From NCBI RefSeq assembly GCF_027409185.1, contig NC_084466.1:69174501-69238500 (forward strand): 64,000 nucleotides of DNA. The letters are read 5' to 3'. Of the stretch, positions 23,801-38,800 are shown one piece after another. Each line of letters starts with the position of its first letter. Positions within the stretch are counted from its first letter, which is position 1. The position numbers were made by a program, and so were the translations under genes. The stretch is from Cynocephalus volans. Taxonomy: Eukaryota; Chordata; Mammalia; Dermoptera; Cynocephalidae. A model generated the notes under the pieces. That model was not told the DNA's origin. It worked only from the letters and a program-made list of their open reading frames with translations, and made no database searches.

Positions 23801-26800
23801 TAACACTCTTGGTGAGTTACCATATCCCACTCTGCTAGAGACAGACCCAGCAGTTTCCAACCCAGCAGTTTCCAACCCCAATTTTGCAACGCTCCACATA
23901 GTTTTTGCTTTTGCAAGGTATGTTGTAAAAGTCTCTTAAAAAAATTAGTTCACTAAGCATTTTGGTAACATGTACTAAATTTCTAAAAATGTTCGCACTC
24001 TTTGATCTAGTTCCATCTCTGGGATTCTCTTTTAACTAGGCAGAACTTTTGTGAACAAAGTAGTATATATAAAAATGCTCATCTTAGCAAAATTTATAAT
24101 ACTTAAAAGTTGAGAAAAACCTAACAATAGGTGAAATAAGATACATACATGCGATGGGATATTACCTGGCCATTAACAATTACATTTATGAGAGTATATA
24201 CATTTATGAGTATATATTGCATAGATAAATTTTATAATGATAAAAATTTACCTTAAAAATATTTTACCAATTTTTTTATTCTGATAAAATATTCATAACA
24301 TAAAATTTACCATTTCAACCATTTTTAAGTGTATAATTCAGTGACATTACGTACATTGACAATGCTGTGCGACCAATACCTCTATTTCCAGAACTTTTTA
24401 ATCATTCCAAACAGAAGTTCTATACCCATTAAAGATTAACTAAAAGTCTTTATTTTTAAGAATTAAATCATTTTAACTTAAAGATGAGACATTGAAGGGG
24501 AGCAGAAAGATGTATTGATCTGAAAGGAAGTAAAGCAAAATGAGAGAAATGATTTTGTCATTCAGAATATCGTAAACACCAGAAAACTGCAGCCATTGTA
24601 GCCCCTGCCCTTGCTGTGGGTTGGGGCATGAGGTGCATGTGTCTTACTGGAATGTAGGCTTGCTGATGATGATTGATTTTCCCTGCTGCCATAAGTGTTG
24701 AGAAGAAAGGACGACTGTTCATCAGGAAGCCATGTCTATTTCCGTCAGTAGCTCTCCCTTCCGCTTCTGTGTGCTCCTCAGTGTCTCTTCCTGCACTGCC
24801 TTCCCGCTAGCCTCTGCCCAGAGGCTCTCCCAGAACCTCTTGTTTATTGTCCTCCTATTTCTCTCTGCCATCCAATTCAGCTGGCCAGTTGAGTAAGCAT
24901 TTATCGAGCACATCCTGTGTGCCAGGCACTGTGCACTAGGCTCAGATACAAAGATACAAAACCCAGTGTCTACTGCAGGGACGGATTTGTAATCAGATGT
25001 ATAGTGGGGACAGTGTAACAGTAGAGACATGCACAGAGGCTAGAACCTTACCTAGGTTGAAGGAGTTGGAGAATGCTTCCTGGAGGAGAAGGCACCTGAG
25101 CTGCACCTTGAAGAGGGAGAAAAAGTTACGTAGGTATTAAAGGGTAGAACAGGCACTGCAGATGGAGCCTAGAATCTGGTCCCAGAGCCTGTGCACTTAC
25201 AATGCTGTATCTAAACATTCACTTCCTTCACCATAAACCATGCTCACACTGTAGTCAGCAGAGGGCCTGTTTCTCATGGTGCAGTGTTTGTGGATGTGAG
25301 TGTGTATTGGTGGGGGACCCTGAAGGTAACTATCACCTGGTACATCGTAAGCCCCATTTAAGTATTTCCACTTCCATTCTGATGGGGTGAAAAGCCCCTC
25401 CAGTAAGTCTTTAATTGAGTCAGTTAAGCCTTTCTAGCCATACTTTTTACTGGTGCCCACCATTATTTAAATCTGACATGATGCTTTAAAGAACCTGACC
25501 TACCATTTACATGGTGTATAGGGGAAATCATACATTTGTCACTTTTCTCTTATGTATCCCTCTAATCATATTTGCTTAACCAGTCAAGCAAAACCATCTC
25601 AGAGATTCTTCTTGAGGTGAGCATTCCCTGACCTAAAAGGTGTGCATAATAGAAGAGAGGAAGCACCACATCAACAGCACTGGTCAGCCAGGAAGGAGCT
25701 GTCATATGCTTGTTTCATCTGCTCAGAATAAGGCCAAGGGCATTCATTCATATTCTCACTCCTTCATTGGTCATGTGCTCAGTTGTCCATGCTTACCGAG
25801 TACTCACTGTAAGCCAGGCAGAAAGAATTCTAGGTACTGGGGATAGTGTGGTGAATAAGCCGCACCTCCGGACCTCCTCAAACATACATTCTGTTGGGGC
25901 AGTATACAGTCATTCAGTCTGTTAAAAAAACAGTAAGGAGGAGAGCCCTGAGAATGGTCAAAGACGGTGTCTCTAAGGAGGTGGCATTTAAGCTAGGACT
26001 TAAGTGGAGAAAAAAAAGATCTTCATATTTTCATTCATCTGCTCATTTGTTCATTCAACAGACACTACTAGAGCCTGTCTACAGTCGGCCTTGTGTGTGG
26101 CTGCTGTGAGAGTTGGATGATGGTGGTAGGGGGTGAGGGCTGGGAGCTGCAGTGGCTGGATAACTACATACGTATGCACTGGGGCGAGTGATATTCATTC
26201 TCACGTGGACAGGAGTATATACAAGCAGAGTGGTGTGCAGACAGAGGAAGAAGCTCGTAAGCACAATCCAGAATAGTGTTTTTTTTTTTCTCTTCTGAGC
26301 TTAAAAAAATCTTCTGAGACACTTATATGAGAGGAACTTCCCCAAAACCTTTTAAAAATATAGCACTTCATTAAAACAAATTGATAATCTAAATTAAAAA
26401 AATGTCAGATTCAAACAAATAAGCTATTTTATGTTCTTTTCAGAATGCAGTATATTTTAATAACGTAAAAAAGAATGAGTATTTCTGACATTCTTAAGTT
26501 TTTATAGGCTTTGTGCTCACCTTGTATGGAAAAAATTATTACTGTTCTCGGTACACAAGGAGTTTGATTTATAAGGGGACTACCATAGAGGAAAATCTGT
26601 CAAAAATATTTTATAGCTATACCACTAGAGTCGTCCTAATAACTAACATCCATACTGCACACTACAGTTTACAGAGTGATCCTGTGTAATTGATCTAATT
26701 CTCACCACAATCCTATAAAGTAGGTAACGGGTTAGACTGATATTATCATTAGTAGTAATAATTGTGGTATTACCATCATCCCCATTTTACAGTGGAGGAA

Positions 26801-29800
26801 ACTGACACTTAAGGATAAAAGTGATTTGCCCGGAATATGTAAATTAAAATTCTCAAAAAGAAAAAAAAATTTTAATTTCGATACTATAGCTTAATTATAT
26901 CTGTTTTTCAAGAATAAAAAATCTAACTGAGTATTTTTAAACCCATTTACTTCTCATCTGTTGTTGTCAGGGTGAGAGGTAGGAAGCAATTGAGAAAATA
27001 TGGTTAATATTTCCAAACGGTGCGATATTTTCCATTCTTCTTAGAATTATGTCTGTTTTTTGATCATCAGTTTTTTGTTTTCATTTCCCTTTGATCTTTA
27101 TAGTAATTGATTTTATGGTACATTAAATTTGGGGGAAAACTTAAAGGGTGGGATTTCTATTCTTGGAACCAATTTTTTTCTTTTTTGGGACTTACTCATT
27201 TGTTCTTTCAGCAAGAATTTATTGTATGCCAGGAACTGCGTTTGATCCTAACTCCTTCACATTTCTTTGGTGAGTAACATTGTTTCTTTGTAACTAATGC
27301 CTGGCTTTGTCCATCCTCTCAGGTGGGGTCACTGCTCTCTGCTGGGACCCAGTCCAGCGGGTGTTATTCTCTGGCAGTTCAGATCACTCTGTCATCATGT
27401 GGGACATTGGTGGGAGAAAAGGAACAGCCATCGAGCTCCAAGGACACAAGTAAGGCTGCTGGTGCTTTTGTAAAGAACTCTGAGAAAAGATTTCCAGCCG
27501 AAAGCTAGAACAAAGGACGCTGCCCTACAGCTTGTTAAGAAAGGAAAAGCCATAACATGTGGATGTCGTCTCTCAGTCCTAGAAAAGTACAGCCTAAACA
27601 AGTAGGTCTTCCAGTTTTTAAGAAGTACAGACTTGTCCTTTCAGGAACCAGAATGGGCCCTGCTTGGAGTCTGTGTGGATAGAATCATGCCTTAGAGCTT
27701 GCCTGGGGAGGCAGGCAGGCTGCTGAGCTTAGGAGCCACCAGGCAGAGGTGGCTTTAAACAGGAAGGATGGCAGAAAGCCTATGCCTGATGTTTTATCTA
27801 ATTCAAGCTTAGTGACACATAAAGTGAGCTCTGTGAGGGGCTCCTTGTCACCAGGTCTTAGCCTGAGAGGGGTTGCCCTGGTGTCACAGAGCTGGAAGTT
27901 AATGTCCCCAGCATCAATCGATGTCAACTCTGTTAGAGTGGGTCTGAAAGCCGGGGCGGGGATAGAGAAGCCACTGGCGCTGCTGAATGGAATTCACAAA
28001 GAAGGCACAGAAAGAAGGGGCAGGGAGCACCAGGCAGGAAAGAGGAGGTCACAGGAGCATTCCCACAGCAGCTACTCCTTCACCCTGGAAGTCGGCCGCT
28101 GGGTTGGCGGTCAGTGATTCTTGTACGGTCAGTGATTCTTGTACTTGGATAGCGCCTAATGTTTTGTCAAAGAGCTTTCAAAACATACAGACTCAGTTTA
28201 ATCTTTCAATAACCCTATAAAAGAGAGAGGTCAGATATCATTTTCTAGATGAGAATATCGAGGTACTATCCTCAAAGATCCCAGCTTGGAACTTAGGTCT
28301 CCTAAACCTCAGTTCAGTCCTGCAGGGAACTGCTCAGTACCCACTGCATATCCAGTGCTATGCAAGGGGCTGGGGACACAAAAATGAACACTGAAAAACA
28401 TGTGGTGCCCTCCATGCTCTGTTTTTCTGCTTAGGGCCCAAGGCTGCCTCTTACTCTCCTACTATTCCTGGTTTCCCCTCTTTGCCCCAGTGTGACTAAT
28501 GGTGGTCATAGTTCCAAATCAGGGACGTAGTTGGTAAGCTTAGGAACTGGGGAGAGCAGACTAGACTCTTCAGGGTGGAGAGACTGCCCTCCCTTGGCAT
28601 GGAAATGTCCACCCATCCTGTGGAGGGACAGCTCCACATGTCTTCTGGGTTCTGCCATTTCTTACCCTCCTTTAGCAGCAGGAAATAGGACATTTTTGTA
28701 ACTGATTTGATTTGGTATGTAAAAATCCCATCAAAGCAGAGAAAGCTTTAGCATTAAAGAAAGTGATTGATGATAATGAAAATGTTTCCAAGTCCAAGGG
28801 GAAAAAGCTAAGAAAGTACACTTTTACACAATATTATCTGCATTTGAAGCATTTTGCTTTTATCCCCTGTAGGAAGTGGAATGTGATTGTATGCTGGGCT
28901 AGCTCTGTGGGGGAAAAGCAAAGAAAAGGGTCCAGTTTCAGAGACTAGTTATGTCTTTCAGTTGTTACAGAAACGTAAACCTGGACATTTATTTTCCCAT
29001 GCCCACCTTGTCATAGCTAATAATGGTGCTTGGCCTTTTTATTCTTACATAATGTCTATCATTTCATGACCAACTTTATGACCATAACTTTTCTTTCTAA
29101 TAGTGTTTTCTTAGGCTTCTAAGACTTTTTGGCAATTGAATACAACTTGATTTAAAGCAACGCTAAAGATCTGTGCTGTCTCTTGTGTTGGGACCCTCTG
29201 CCAAGACAGGAATCAGCAGGTTGTATGAGGCTCAGTCCCAGCCATAACATTGGGCACTCATGGTCTGTGTTTTTCCTTCCTCTTTCCAAAATCCCAGTTC
29301 TTGATTTACCATGTATAAGACTTTTGTAAAGCAATGGGCTTTTTGTAAAAAATATACATTGGGAGAATTTGCTTTTCTACTTGAATCAAGTAAATTGCAT
29401 TTAAAGTAATGAAAGAAGAATTCTTACATTCAGCTTGTAGATTTGGGGGAGGGAAAGCAAGGATCAATATGTATTATCCTTTCTCTCTTTGTAAATCTGT
29501 GAGACTTAGGAGCATTCCTCACTGTAGTGCTAGGGAACTATTAGGATAGAGGGCTAGAGATGTCTTTCTTATTTCTGACTATTTAACTAAACACATAATA
29601 GTATTAGAAGTTAGAGTTTTCAGAGAGGGTAGAATCTTGTCGAAGGAGAAGGGCTATAGAGTGTGGTCATTAGCATGCAGGCTTCTGAGTCAGCACCTGC
29701 TGTATCTGAGCCAGCCCTTCGCTCATGACCTTATAGCCTTAAGTAAGGCACTTCACCTCTCTGATTCTGTTTCCTCATCTCTAATATAAGGATAATATTC

Positions 29801-32800
29801 GAGAGAAAAACCCTCACATGATTGTCAAAAAATATAAATGATGTAGTGCATGTAAAATAATTAGCCCAGGAATAAAGTTCTCATAAATGGCAGTTGTTAA
29901 AATTTTTCTTATTAATAAAAATTATAAGTCAGAAATCATACTCTTGGATATGAGTACTGTTTCTCTGTTTGTTGCATTTCCTATGGAAATATTGCCACAT
30001 GTGTCTAATCCCTCTATAATTTGTTCAACAAGTGTTTACTGAGCTCCAACACATACCAGACTGCATTAGACACTTAAGACAAAAAAGCAAGTAAGAAAAC
30101 AGTCTCTGCCCTCATGGAGCTATGCTAGAAGTATGAAAATGGGTAAAGATGGGACAGTTCGCTAGTTTTACTGGAAGGTGGGAGGCCTCATTGGGAGGAG
30201 TCACTCTTGATTTGGATCTTAGGAGATGAAGAGATTCTCATAGTTCTCAGGATCAGGAGGTTACTCAAAACAGAGACCATCGTGAACTGAACACAGTGGG
30301 TGCAGGACAATGCAAGTGGACAGGGGGGCAGTGCCTAATCTGAATTTCCACCCTCGCCAGTGAACAGCAAAATAGAATACTGCTGATGTTCAAATTGATG
30401 CTCTCAGACAGGGGTCCCTGAGTTCAGGTTCAGACTGGCTATGTCCCAAGGATCCCTGAGGAGACATATCCCTTTTAGGATCCCTTTGCATGGGTTGGCC
30501 CTAGATGTCATTTTCTGGGAGACATCACTTGTGTGGCTTGCTTGTGAGCCTTTTCTGATCCTTGGAGGCTTGGAAGACTTGTGAATATAGGACAGTGAGA
30601 TATCTGGTAGTAGATGCATAGCTAATTAGATTTTTACCAAATAACCTAGATTTTTCATCAAATAAATAAAGGATGCTATACATTTAAATCCCCCCTGATT
30701 TGGGATGGAAGAGGGCCTAAGTTGACATTTGGGCAAATGTTAGCCTGTGTCTGAGAAAGCTGTTTCTCTCCTTCTCCCTGAAGCATCAGACACAGGACCA
30801 GCTTTGTAGGTGTTGGACCTGTGCAGTTACACAAGGCCCCATTCTTTGAAGGGCCCTGCACTTGGTTTAATGCTCTGCCGCACCATCTTGTAATCCTTAA
30901 TAAACTTTTAACAAGCAGCCTTTTATTTTCATTTTGCTCTGGACACCTCAAATTATATAGCTGGGCCTGATGAGACATATGTTGTCTCTAGGACTGGTGA
31001 GAAAGGAAATGAGGCCATCCCACTAAGTATAGTATTTATAGATGACAGATCCTGGTGGTTGTGAAAAGTGGGGCTTTTGTGCATTCCTAAGAGTGTGTGC
31101 AGTACAGTACATGGAGAACTCATCCATGAAATAATAACCAGTTTCAAAATGATTTCTAGTATAAATGCTACAGTGATGTCAGATGAACATGATGTAAGAA
31201 GCAGTTATCTTTTCCTTCTTTATAACCCTTAATATGTGAACCTGGGAATGTTCCCTCACTGAGTTTTTAATTGCAAGGTGGTTATATTTTTAATCCTTAG
31301 ATCAAGAAGTCCCTGAGCAGCTTTATTATAAAGCTTAGAATCCGGCACGTATCACTGTGTTCTACTCTTCCATATTGGAATATTAACAGTACTAGGGTCC
31401 CGTAAATTACGGATTTGTTGCCGAATGTTGCTGCCAGCTGTGAGTGACAAAGCAGTTCCTTCTGTAGCTTTTTTGGTTTTACAAGATCTCTGGTGTGTAT
31501 CAAGATGCCTTAACAAATGAAACGTAGCTCAAATCACAGAGTTGCGAGTCTTTTCAACTAGATAGGTTTTCCTTCATGCCTCTGAAAGTCAGAATGGTAG
31601 CACTCCATGCTTTAAAAAGTATGAAAAAACAACCAGGAGAGTGAGTGAGAAAACAATTGACTTTTTTTTTTTTAATGAGTACATGTCAAAGATTTTATAG
31701 TAGTCATTAATTAGTAAGGGAACCAGTAAGGTGTTACAAGCAGTCCAAAGGAAAATCCAAAGAGCAGACACATACATAGGCAACGGAGAATGCTAAGATG
31801 AATTCATAAGTTGATGCACAGTTGGCTTCTTCCATGGATGGGGTGGGTGTGTGGATCAATTGTGTCTTCACTGGACAAGATTTGTTTGCAATGATATCAG
31901 TTTTGTGTAACTTACAGAATTATAAAATAGCTCAGTTAAAGATACTAAAAGGTGCAGACCCTTGTAGAATCATATAACCCAGAAGAGAATGCTAGACAGA
32001 CCTATTATTCCACTGAAAAGATACCCAGTCATCTCAGTTCAAGTCTTTCACAGTCTACCTGACAGTTCTTCCATGTCCTCCCCGTCATCATAATAATCTC
32101 AGAGATAATTCTTGCTCACAGGAAAAGGCTGGTCTCAACAGGTTTGGCCAAATTATTTACATTGGAGCACTGAGAGTGTTAATATTAGCCATATAGGCCT
32201 TCCTGGGTTTGCTTTGCCTATTTAAAGCCACACAGTATTCAACAACTGTTAAGCCCAAAAAACTAATTTCTGCCTGGGAGTTATTATAAGGAATCTTGGA
32301 TTGAACTTTTGAAAGCCCCTATTTGCTATCCCAAGTCTAGGAAACCAAGCCCAAGAAACTGTCCATCATATTTTCACTGACAATACTTATAACCTTGGTT
32401 GAAATCCTCGAGGTTTCCAACAGTTACTAGGTTCTTAACCTGGTGCATTCCTCACCACCTGTAAGGTCAGGACCCTGCAAACCAGTTACCGGGCCAGGAC
32501 CTGGGAGAGCTTTGTAGGCTTTGACTCCATGAGTGGCTAGTCATATCTGATTCCATGAGCATCATTCTCAACTGTGACACTCCAGGTAACGGTGTGGTTG
32601 TACAATTGATTTGCCCAGTTATATTTTGTGATAGATTCTCTTTGAACCTGTGCAAATAATTATTGCCATGAATATTAAGAGAACTCAGTAATAGTTTTTT
32701 AATTCTGGACAATCAGAGAAAATTGGATGTCATTTTTAAATGTTTTGATTTAGCTTATAAAAGCAGAGTTTACTAAATTGTAGGTTAGAGATAGCTTAAA

Positions 32801-35800
32801 AAGTAAGTGAAAAGGCATCCTCATATATCCAGAAAATAGAACATTAAACAACATCAACAGAATTCCTGACACATCACCACAATAAAATTTTCTTCTTCTG
32901 TTCAGTCAGTCCTATGAATAAAATGTAATTAATTCTTGTTCTGCTGGATGTTTAGCAGTCCACGTTCATGAAGCCATCTGCATCCAGAGTAAAGAGTCCA
33001 GACATCCAAAGAAATTCTGACTCAGTCCCCCAGTGCAGCTTAAGAATTGTCTCAGTGATGTCAGCTCAGCGGCCTGTGCCCAAGAGTCTATTCCTTGAAA
33101 TATCAATATTTAAAAATACCTGTTATATACAGTTCTTTTCCATGAAACTCTGAGGCTGTCCTTTACTGAAGTCACAAACTCTGGCCTGTGCTCATAGCAG
33201 AGCCTTCAGGCAAGCACCAGAGTAATACAGAAGGTATCTGTAGACTATAGAGACTTAGTGACCTAATGATTAATTTGTTACTGTGACCAGTAATATCAGA
33301 ATGGGGAGAGTAAAATTCTCTACTGGAATATCCTATATAGCTGTTATGTAAGGTTTGATCAGTATTTCCCCAGGGGGTAAAAACATGTTTTACACAGTGG
33401 GGGCATTGGCAAATCTCCAGAGTCTTTCCACAAAACATACACTCTCTGAAATATTTAAATTAATAGCATTTTACTTTTTTTGTTTGTTTTAGGTTATTTT
33501 TGTTTTTGTTTTGGTGGCTGGCTAGTACAGGGATCTGAACCCTTGACCTTGGTGTTACAAGGCTGCACTCTGACTGAGCTAACTGGCCAGCCCCCAGATT
33601 AATAACATTTTAATTAAACTGTCTTAACCTAGGGAAGGCTGAGCATCTCTTCTGATTTGACAGCTCTTCCCATGCTACTCTTAAAATAGTAACTCTTAAA
33701 ACAAACACAATATTTATGGCATCTCTTTTTATAAGGTAAAAGAACAAATCTTTATGATTTTCCAGAACCTCTCTGGGAAATCTCAAAGGTGTAAAACCCC
33801 TTCTAAAAATTTTATTTTATTTTTTCAGAGGGTTCAATCTGGAAAGGCAAAACCAAAAGAGGAGTTTTAGGTACTTGGTTAAGATAGGAGCACGGGTGTT
33901 TAGGAAACAATACCTGCTTATCTATATAATCAAAGTAGCAATAAAATATTTAAAAATAAATATAGAGAGTAACACAATTATTAAAAATTTAGCTCTTTTT
34001 AAAAAAGTGAGCTGTGTCCTCCCTCCCCTCCACCCCCTTAACGATGAAGGACATTAATCAAGCCAACTTAAAGCACTGAAAATAATTCTGGTGAGACATA
34101 GAATCTGTGCTAGCGAGGCAGATTCTACAGAAGGTAGAGATATCCTTTTGTGTTGTAGTCACAGGTGTTAATCAGCAAACCAAGGAAGCAGCCATCAAAA
34201 CTGAGGAAACTTTGCCAAGATTGCAATGCATCTTATAGCTTTTTTTTTTCAGACTCAAGTATTATAAACCAAAGCAAATACAATTCACTTTCTGTTTTTG
34301 TCCTTCATTTTTCTCTGTCATATTCTGGACACTTTAGAATTGCTTTTTTTCATTCTTATTCAGTGGAGTTTTCCAGAGGCTACCTGATGAGTGATATCAC
34401 AATAAACACAGAAGGAGATGAGCATCTGGCTCTCTCCTATGAAGCCAGGCATTACAGAGACTTACAAAAATGTTAATGCCATTTTTCTTATCAAAATATT
34501 TTGTCTTGAAAAATATATTTTGCACAAATTATGTGATTTATGCTAAAATGGAATAGATTCGTCATTGCTATTTTCAAATGAATCAATGTTTTCTAAATTT
34601 CTCAGTTTTAATTTCAAATACAGTAAATATTGGTAGTTATCACTTATTTAAACCGATGATCTTTTGTAGCCTCAAATAAGTTTTAAGAGTGTAAAGGGAT
34701 CCTGAGACCAAAAAGTTTGAGAACCACTGCTTTAAGATAAAACTACTCTCTTTTTCTTTAAAAACAAAAGCACCTACACAGTTGTATTTCTTTCTCATTA
34801 TTGCACCTGGCATAGTCTCATCCACCCATTTTAATTATAATAATTAACCAAAGTAACTAACTTATATTTCACAGAGAAAATTGGGAGGAGGGAGGATATG
34901 GACAATTGAGAACTGTCTGTCACATGCAAGCACTTTAGCAGACTAGCAAAATTCATGAACACGCACGATCGGAATTTCCACCACAACATACATCACTTTT
35001 ACATCTCCTTAAAGTAGCAAAAAACGAACTCACTCATTGACATGACTCAAAGGGGAATAGCCTCACTATAGCATATAAAAATAAGAAGCAAACATATATT
35101 ACACTTTATAATCAAGGTTTCAGTATTCTAACTTAGAAATTATCTAAGTATGCAATGATTATTTATCAATTAACTCAAGTTAACATTAATCTGTTTTAAG
35201 TTACCTAAGGATCTTGGAAATTATCTTTAGGTTGATAAGCTACAAAACATTACTTACATAAAAAGTTTGTCAGAATAATTATTCAGTTTACTTGAACAGG
35301 GCTGGCCAATTAGCTCAGTTGGTTAGAGCATGGTGCTGCTAACACCAAGGTCACAGGCTCAGATCTCTGTACCAGCCAGATGACACTTAATTTTATGAAC
35401 TTGGATTCTTAAAATGTTACTGAGTTGGTTAGCAGTTTCTGTAAAAAAGAAATTTTAAGTCTGGCACATTAAACGTATTAGACATTCATTTTCCTTATTA
35501 TCTGTGAATTTTAGGAATATTCAATTTTATATAAGCACTTTATCTCTGTAAGTCAATCAGAACAAGTTCTTTTAATTTAAAAGGTGCTATAATCTAATTT
35601 ATTGATACCCTCTGGGAAATAGGAAAGCATTCCATACACAACAAGAGGTAAAAGCCTTTCTGAATTGTAGATACGTAGACACACAGAGCTTAATAGCTTT
35701 AGTTGTATAACTTCAGCCACAGGTCAAGTAGTAAACACAGAAAAACAGCAAATCACCAGTCTGGATATCAAAGAATTGTTCTCCTACCCAGTAGGCACAG

Positions 35801-38800
35801 AACTTTTAATTGATTTGAAAATAGACGAACATACAAACAAAAACAACCAAGAAACAACATACCCTGTTCTCTCTCACCCAACAAGATACATCTCTATAAT
35901 CCATTGTTAGCAATCACCAGATTGTCAGACCATAAAACTGAATTCTCCATCATTTTGCCACCAAGAGGGGAATAACTTATCAGCCATACACAAACTAGAA
36001 AGAAAAATAAAACACAAAATTAGGGGAAAGGAAATGAAAACTAGAGAAATTCAAGTCTTTTACTGCTTTGGACTCACTCTGGAAGCCAAGAAAAGCCATG
36101 CATGGGGTTAGGTCACCCATAAGGTACACACCTCAGGCAACACAGTTTACCTGGCTCTGTTGGGTAAATCCAGTCAGCATCTCAATGGATGGCCTGCAAA
36201 ACTTTTAAAGGATAATTTTTTAAAAGGTAAAATTATGACTCTTGAACAAACAAAAAATGAACATGTGCCACAGATTTTAATTAATTAAGGAAGGAGGGAA
36301 CCAGTAAGATTTACAACCAGTTTAACAATCAGCTTTTTTCCTTAAGTGCTGGTAACTGACAAAGACTTCCTCTTGCTGGGGCCTGAGCATGTTAAAGGAG
36401 CATTTAGACTTATTTTAAATCTGCCTTACTCTCTTGACCATCAGCATGTTGAAAACTCCATCAGATTTCTAAGATCTACACATGGGCTCAGGAGTGAGTG
36501 TGCAAATTGGCTGATTTTGCTGGGGCTTCTGCCCTGAGGCCTTTCATTGCTCTCCTGATCTGTTGCTAACCCTTGGTTTCTTTCACAGTGACAAAGTCCA
36601 GGCCCTGTCCTATGCACAGCACACGCGGCAGCTCATCTCATGTGGCGGTGACGGTGGGATCGTTGTCTGGAACATGGACGTGGAAAGGCAGGAGGTGGGT
36701 GTCAGAGCAGGCTGGGTTGGGCCCTGAAGTTCAGTCCAGCCACCTCTCTTGCTCATTTCTTATTTCTTTTATGATTAAACCATGAAATAAGACATGTTAT
36801 GTCAGAGAATTCAAAATGGTAGTATAAAAAGAGTTTCTATATTTTTTACCCCTCACAAATTGGCATGTAACATTAATTTGATAGAGATTTCATAAGAATT
36901 TTGTCTGAAACTAAGCTATTTAGACTTTAAATCTGTTACACCAGTCACAGCAAAAGTACAGGTGAGAAAAAGGAACCACCTGTTTTCCAGTGATAAGCCC
37001 TTTGGTATAAGATGCCTTACAAAACAACTTACATGCTGTATGTTATTGAGGAAAATAGTGGCTAAGATGAAGTAAGAATCCTTAGTTTGGTATTAATAGA
37101 AATACTAGAAATAATTATTCTTTTGCTTCTTTATGTCTCATGTTCTAAACAGTTCCCCTAATATAAATATATACTTGTCTTTTTAAAGCACATATTAAAA
37201 TTTTATTGTAACACTCTTTTTTAATGAGTTTTTAATATTTGAGCATCTTAACAACTAATATGTTAACTGAATATCCCCTTTGACAAGTACTTTGAAGTTA
37301 ACCATTTTGCTATTACCCTAGAATTATTCTAGGTAGACTTTCCCTTTGACAGCGTACATTCTTCTTTTTTTTATTTCTTGCAGATTGTAAGAATTATATA
37401 GAAAAGCAACACTTTGAAAAGACAAAAGCAATTTCCCAACTTCTTTCCATGCCCTCACCCCAGTCTCATTTCAAGAGTGTAGTTGCTATTACCCACCATG
37501 TAATGCCTTTCAAATGCCAGTAATTAAATGCTTAAGAAGATTAAAGCTTTATTTGCTCAAACCATAAATCCCCAGGAGATCTATTAGTAACTAATTAAAA
37601 TGATCATTACTGTTAGGAAGTGGGAAATTGTAGGATATTGCTTTTGAAAAGTACACTTGGCACCATATATATAAAGGCAGAGGATTGTCACAATGAGTGC
37701 TGGTCATGCTAATAGGCTCCCGCATGATTGTGTTGTAGGTTGGGTTCTGCAAAGTAGCCAGGTTTGAGTTAGGGACAGTCACACCTGCTCTGTCCTGGCT
37801 TCTTTCCAGGCCTAACTGACCAAACTAAGGGAGGGGAGAACAGCCAGGTTCTCTTCCCTCAGTGCAAGCAGCCTCCACCCTTTAGGACAGAGGCCAAAGA
37901 GGGACAACGATGTGGGTCCCAAAGACGAAGGCAGGTAGTTGATGGGCAGCGCTTCGAGCCTTCTTGTTTAAATTCTGCCTCTTGGTATGCAGGTCTGTGG
38001 GCACTCGGTACTTGGTGATTGTTTTAAAGTCTTCTTGAGTCAAAGCTCTAAATAAGCAGTAGAGATAATTCCATCCATTTTTGCAAGTATCATATTTTAT
38101 AAACATAAATCTCCTGAGATGTTTTTTGTAATTCGGTATCTGTGGAGCTGCTTCCTGGTTTTGGCAAGTGCTATGTGGTACTCAGCTTGGGAGGTCTGAG
38201 ACTATTATGAAGCAGTCCCTAACATGAAGTACAGACAGACTTTCTGGAAGAAAAGACCTAAAGCGTCAGAACACCATTAAATGGTATAAATGATGAAATT
38301 ACAGTTGATGTAAAGTAGAACATCAGTGCTGAAAATTTTGGAAGGGGTGTTGTCATTGGCTAATACTCTCAGCAAAGGGTTTGTGGAAGGGCATGGTGCT
38401 GAAAGATCAATGGGTCCTGGACATGCCCTCACTAGGAGCATCATGGGCTTTGCAGGCCTAGAAAAACCAAGGGTATGACAAGGTGAAGGTGAGAGGTGGC
38501 ATGTGCTGCTTTAGTGCTCATGAGTTTAGAAGTAGTCAGAGGTGAGAGAGAGACAGACAGATGATAGATGGGGCAGGTGATGAAAGACCCCAATGGGCTG
38601 GGTACAGATTGGGTTGACCTCCTGTAGGTAAGATGTGTTTATAAGTTAATGAAATCTATTTTTTCAAACTTTTATCATTTTTTAAAAAGTGTATATTATG
38701 CATAATATGTGTTCTTCATAGAAATGTTACAAAATGCTCATTAACAAATAGAAAACATGTCAATTACTCATCATACCACCACCCAGAACTATCACCCTCA

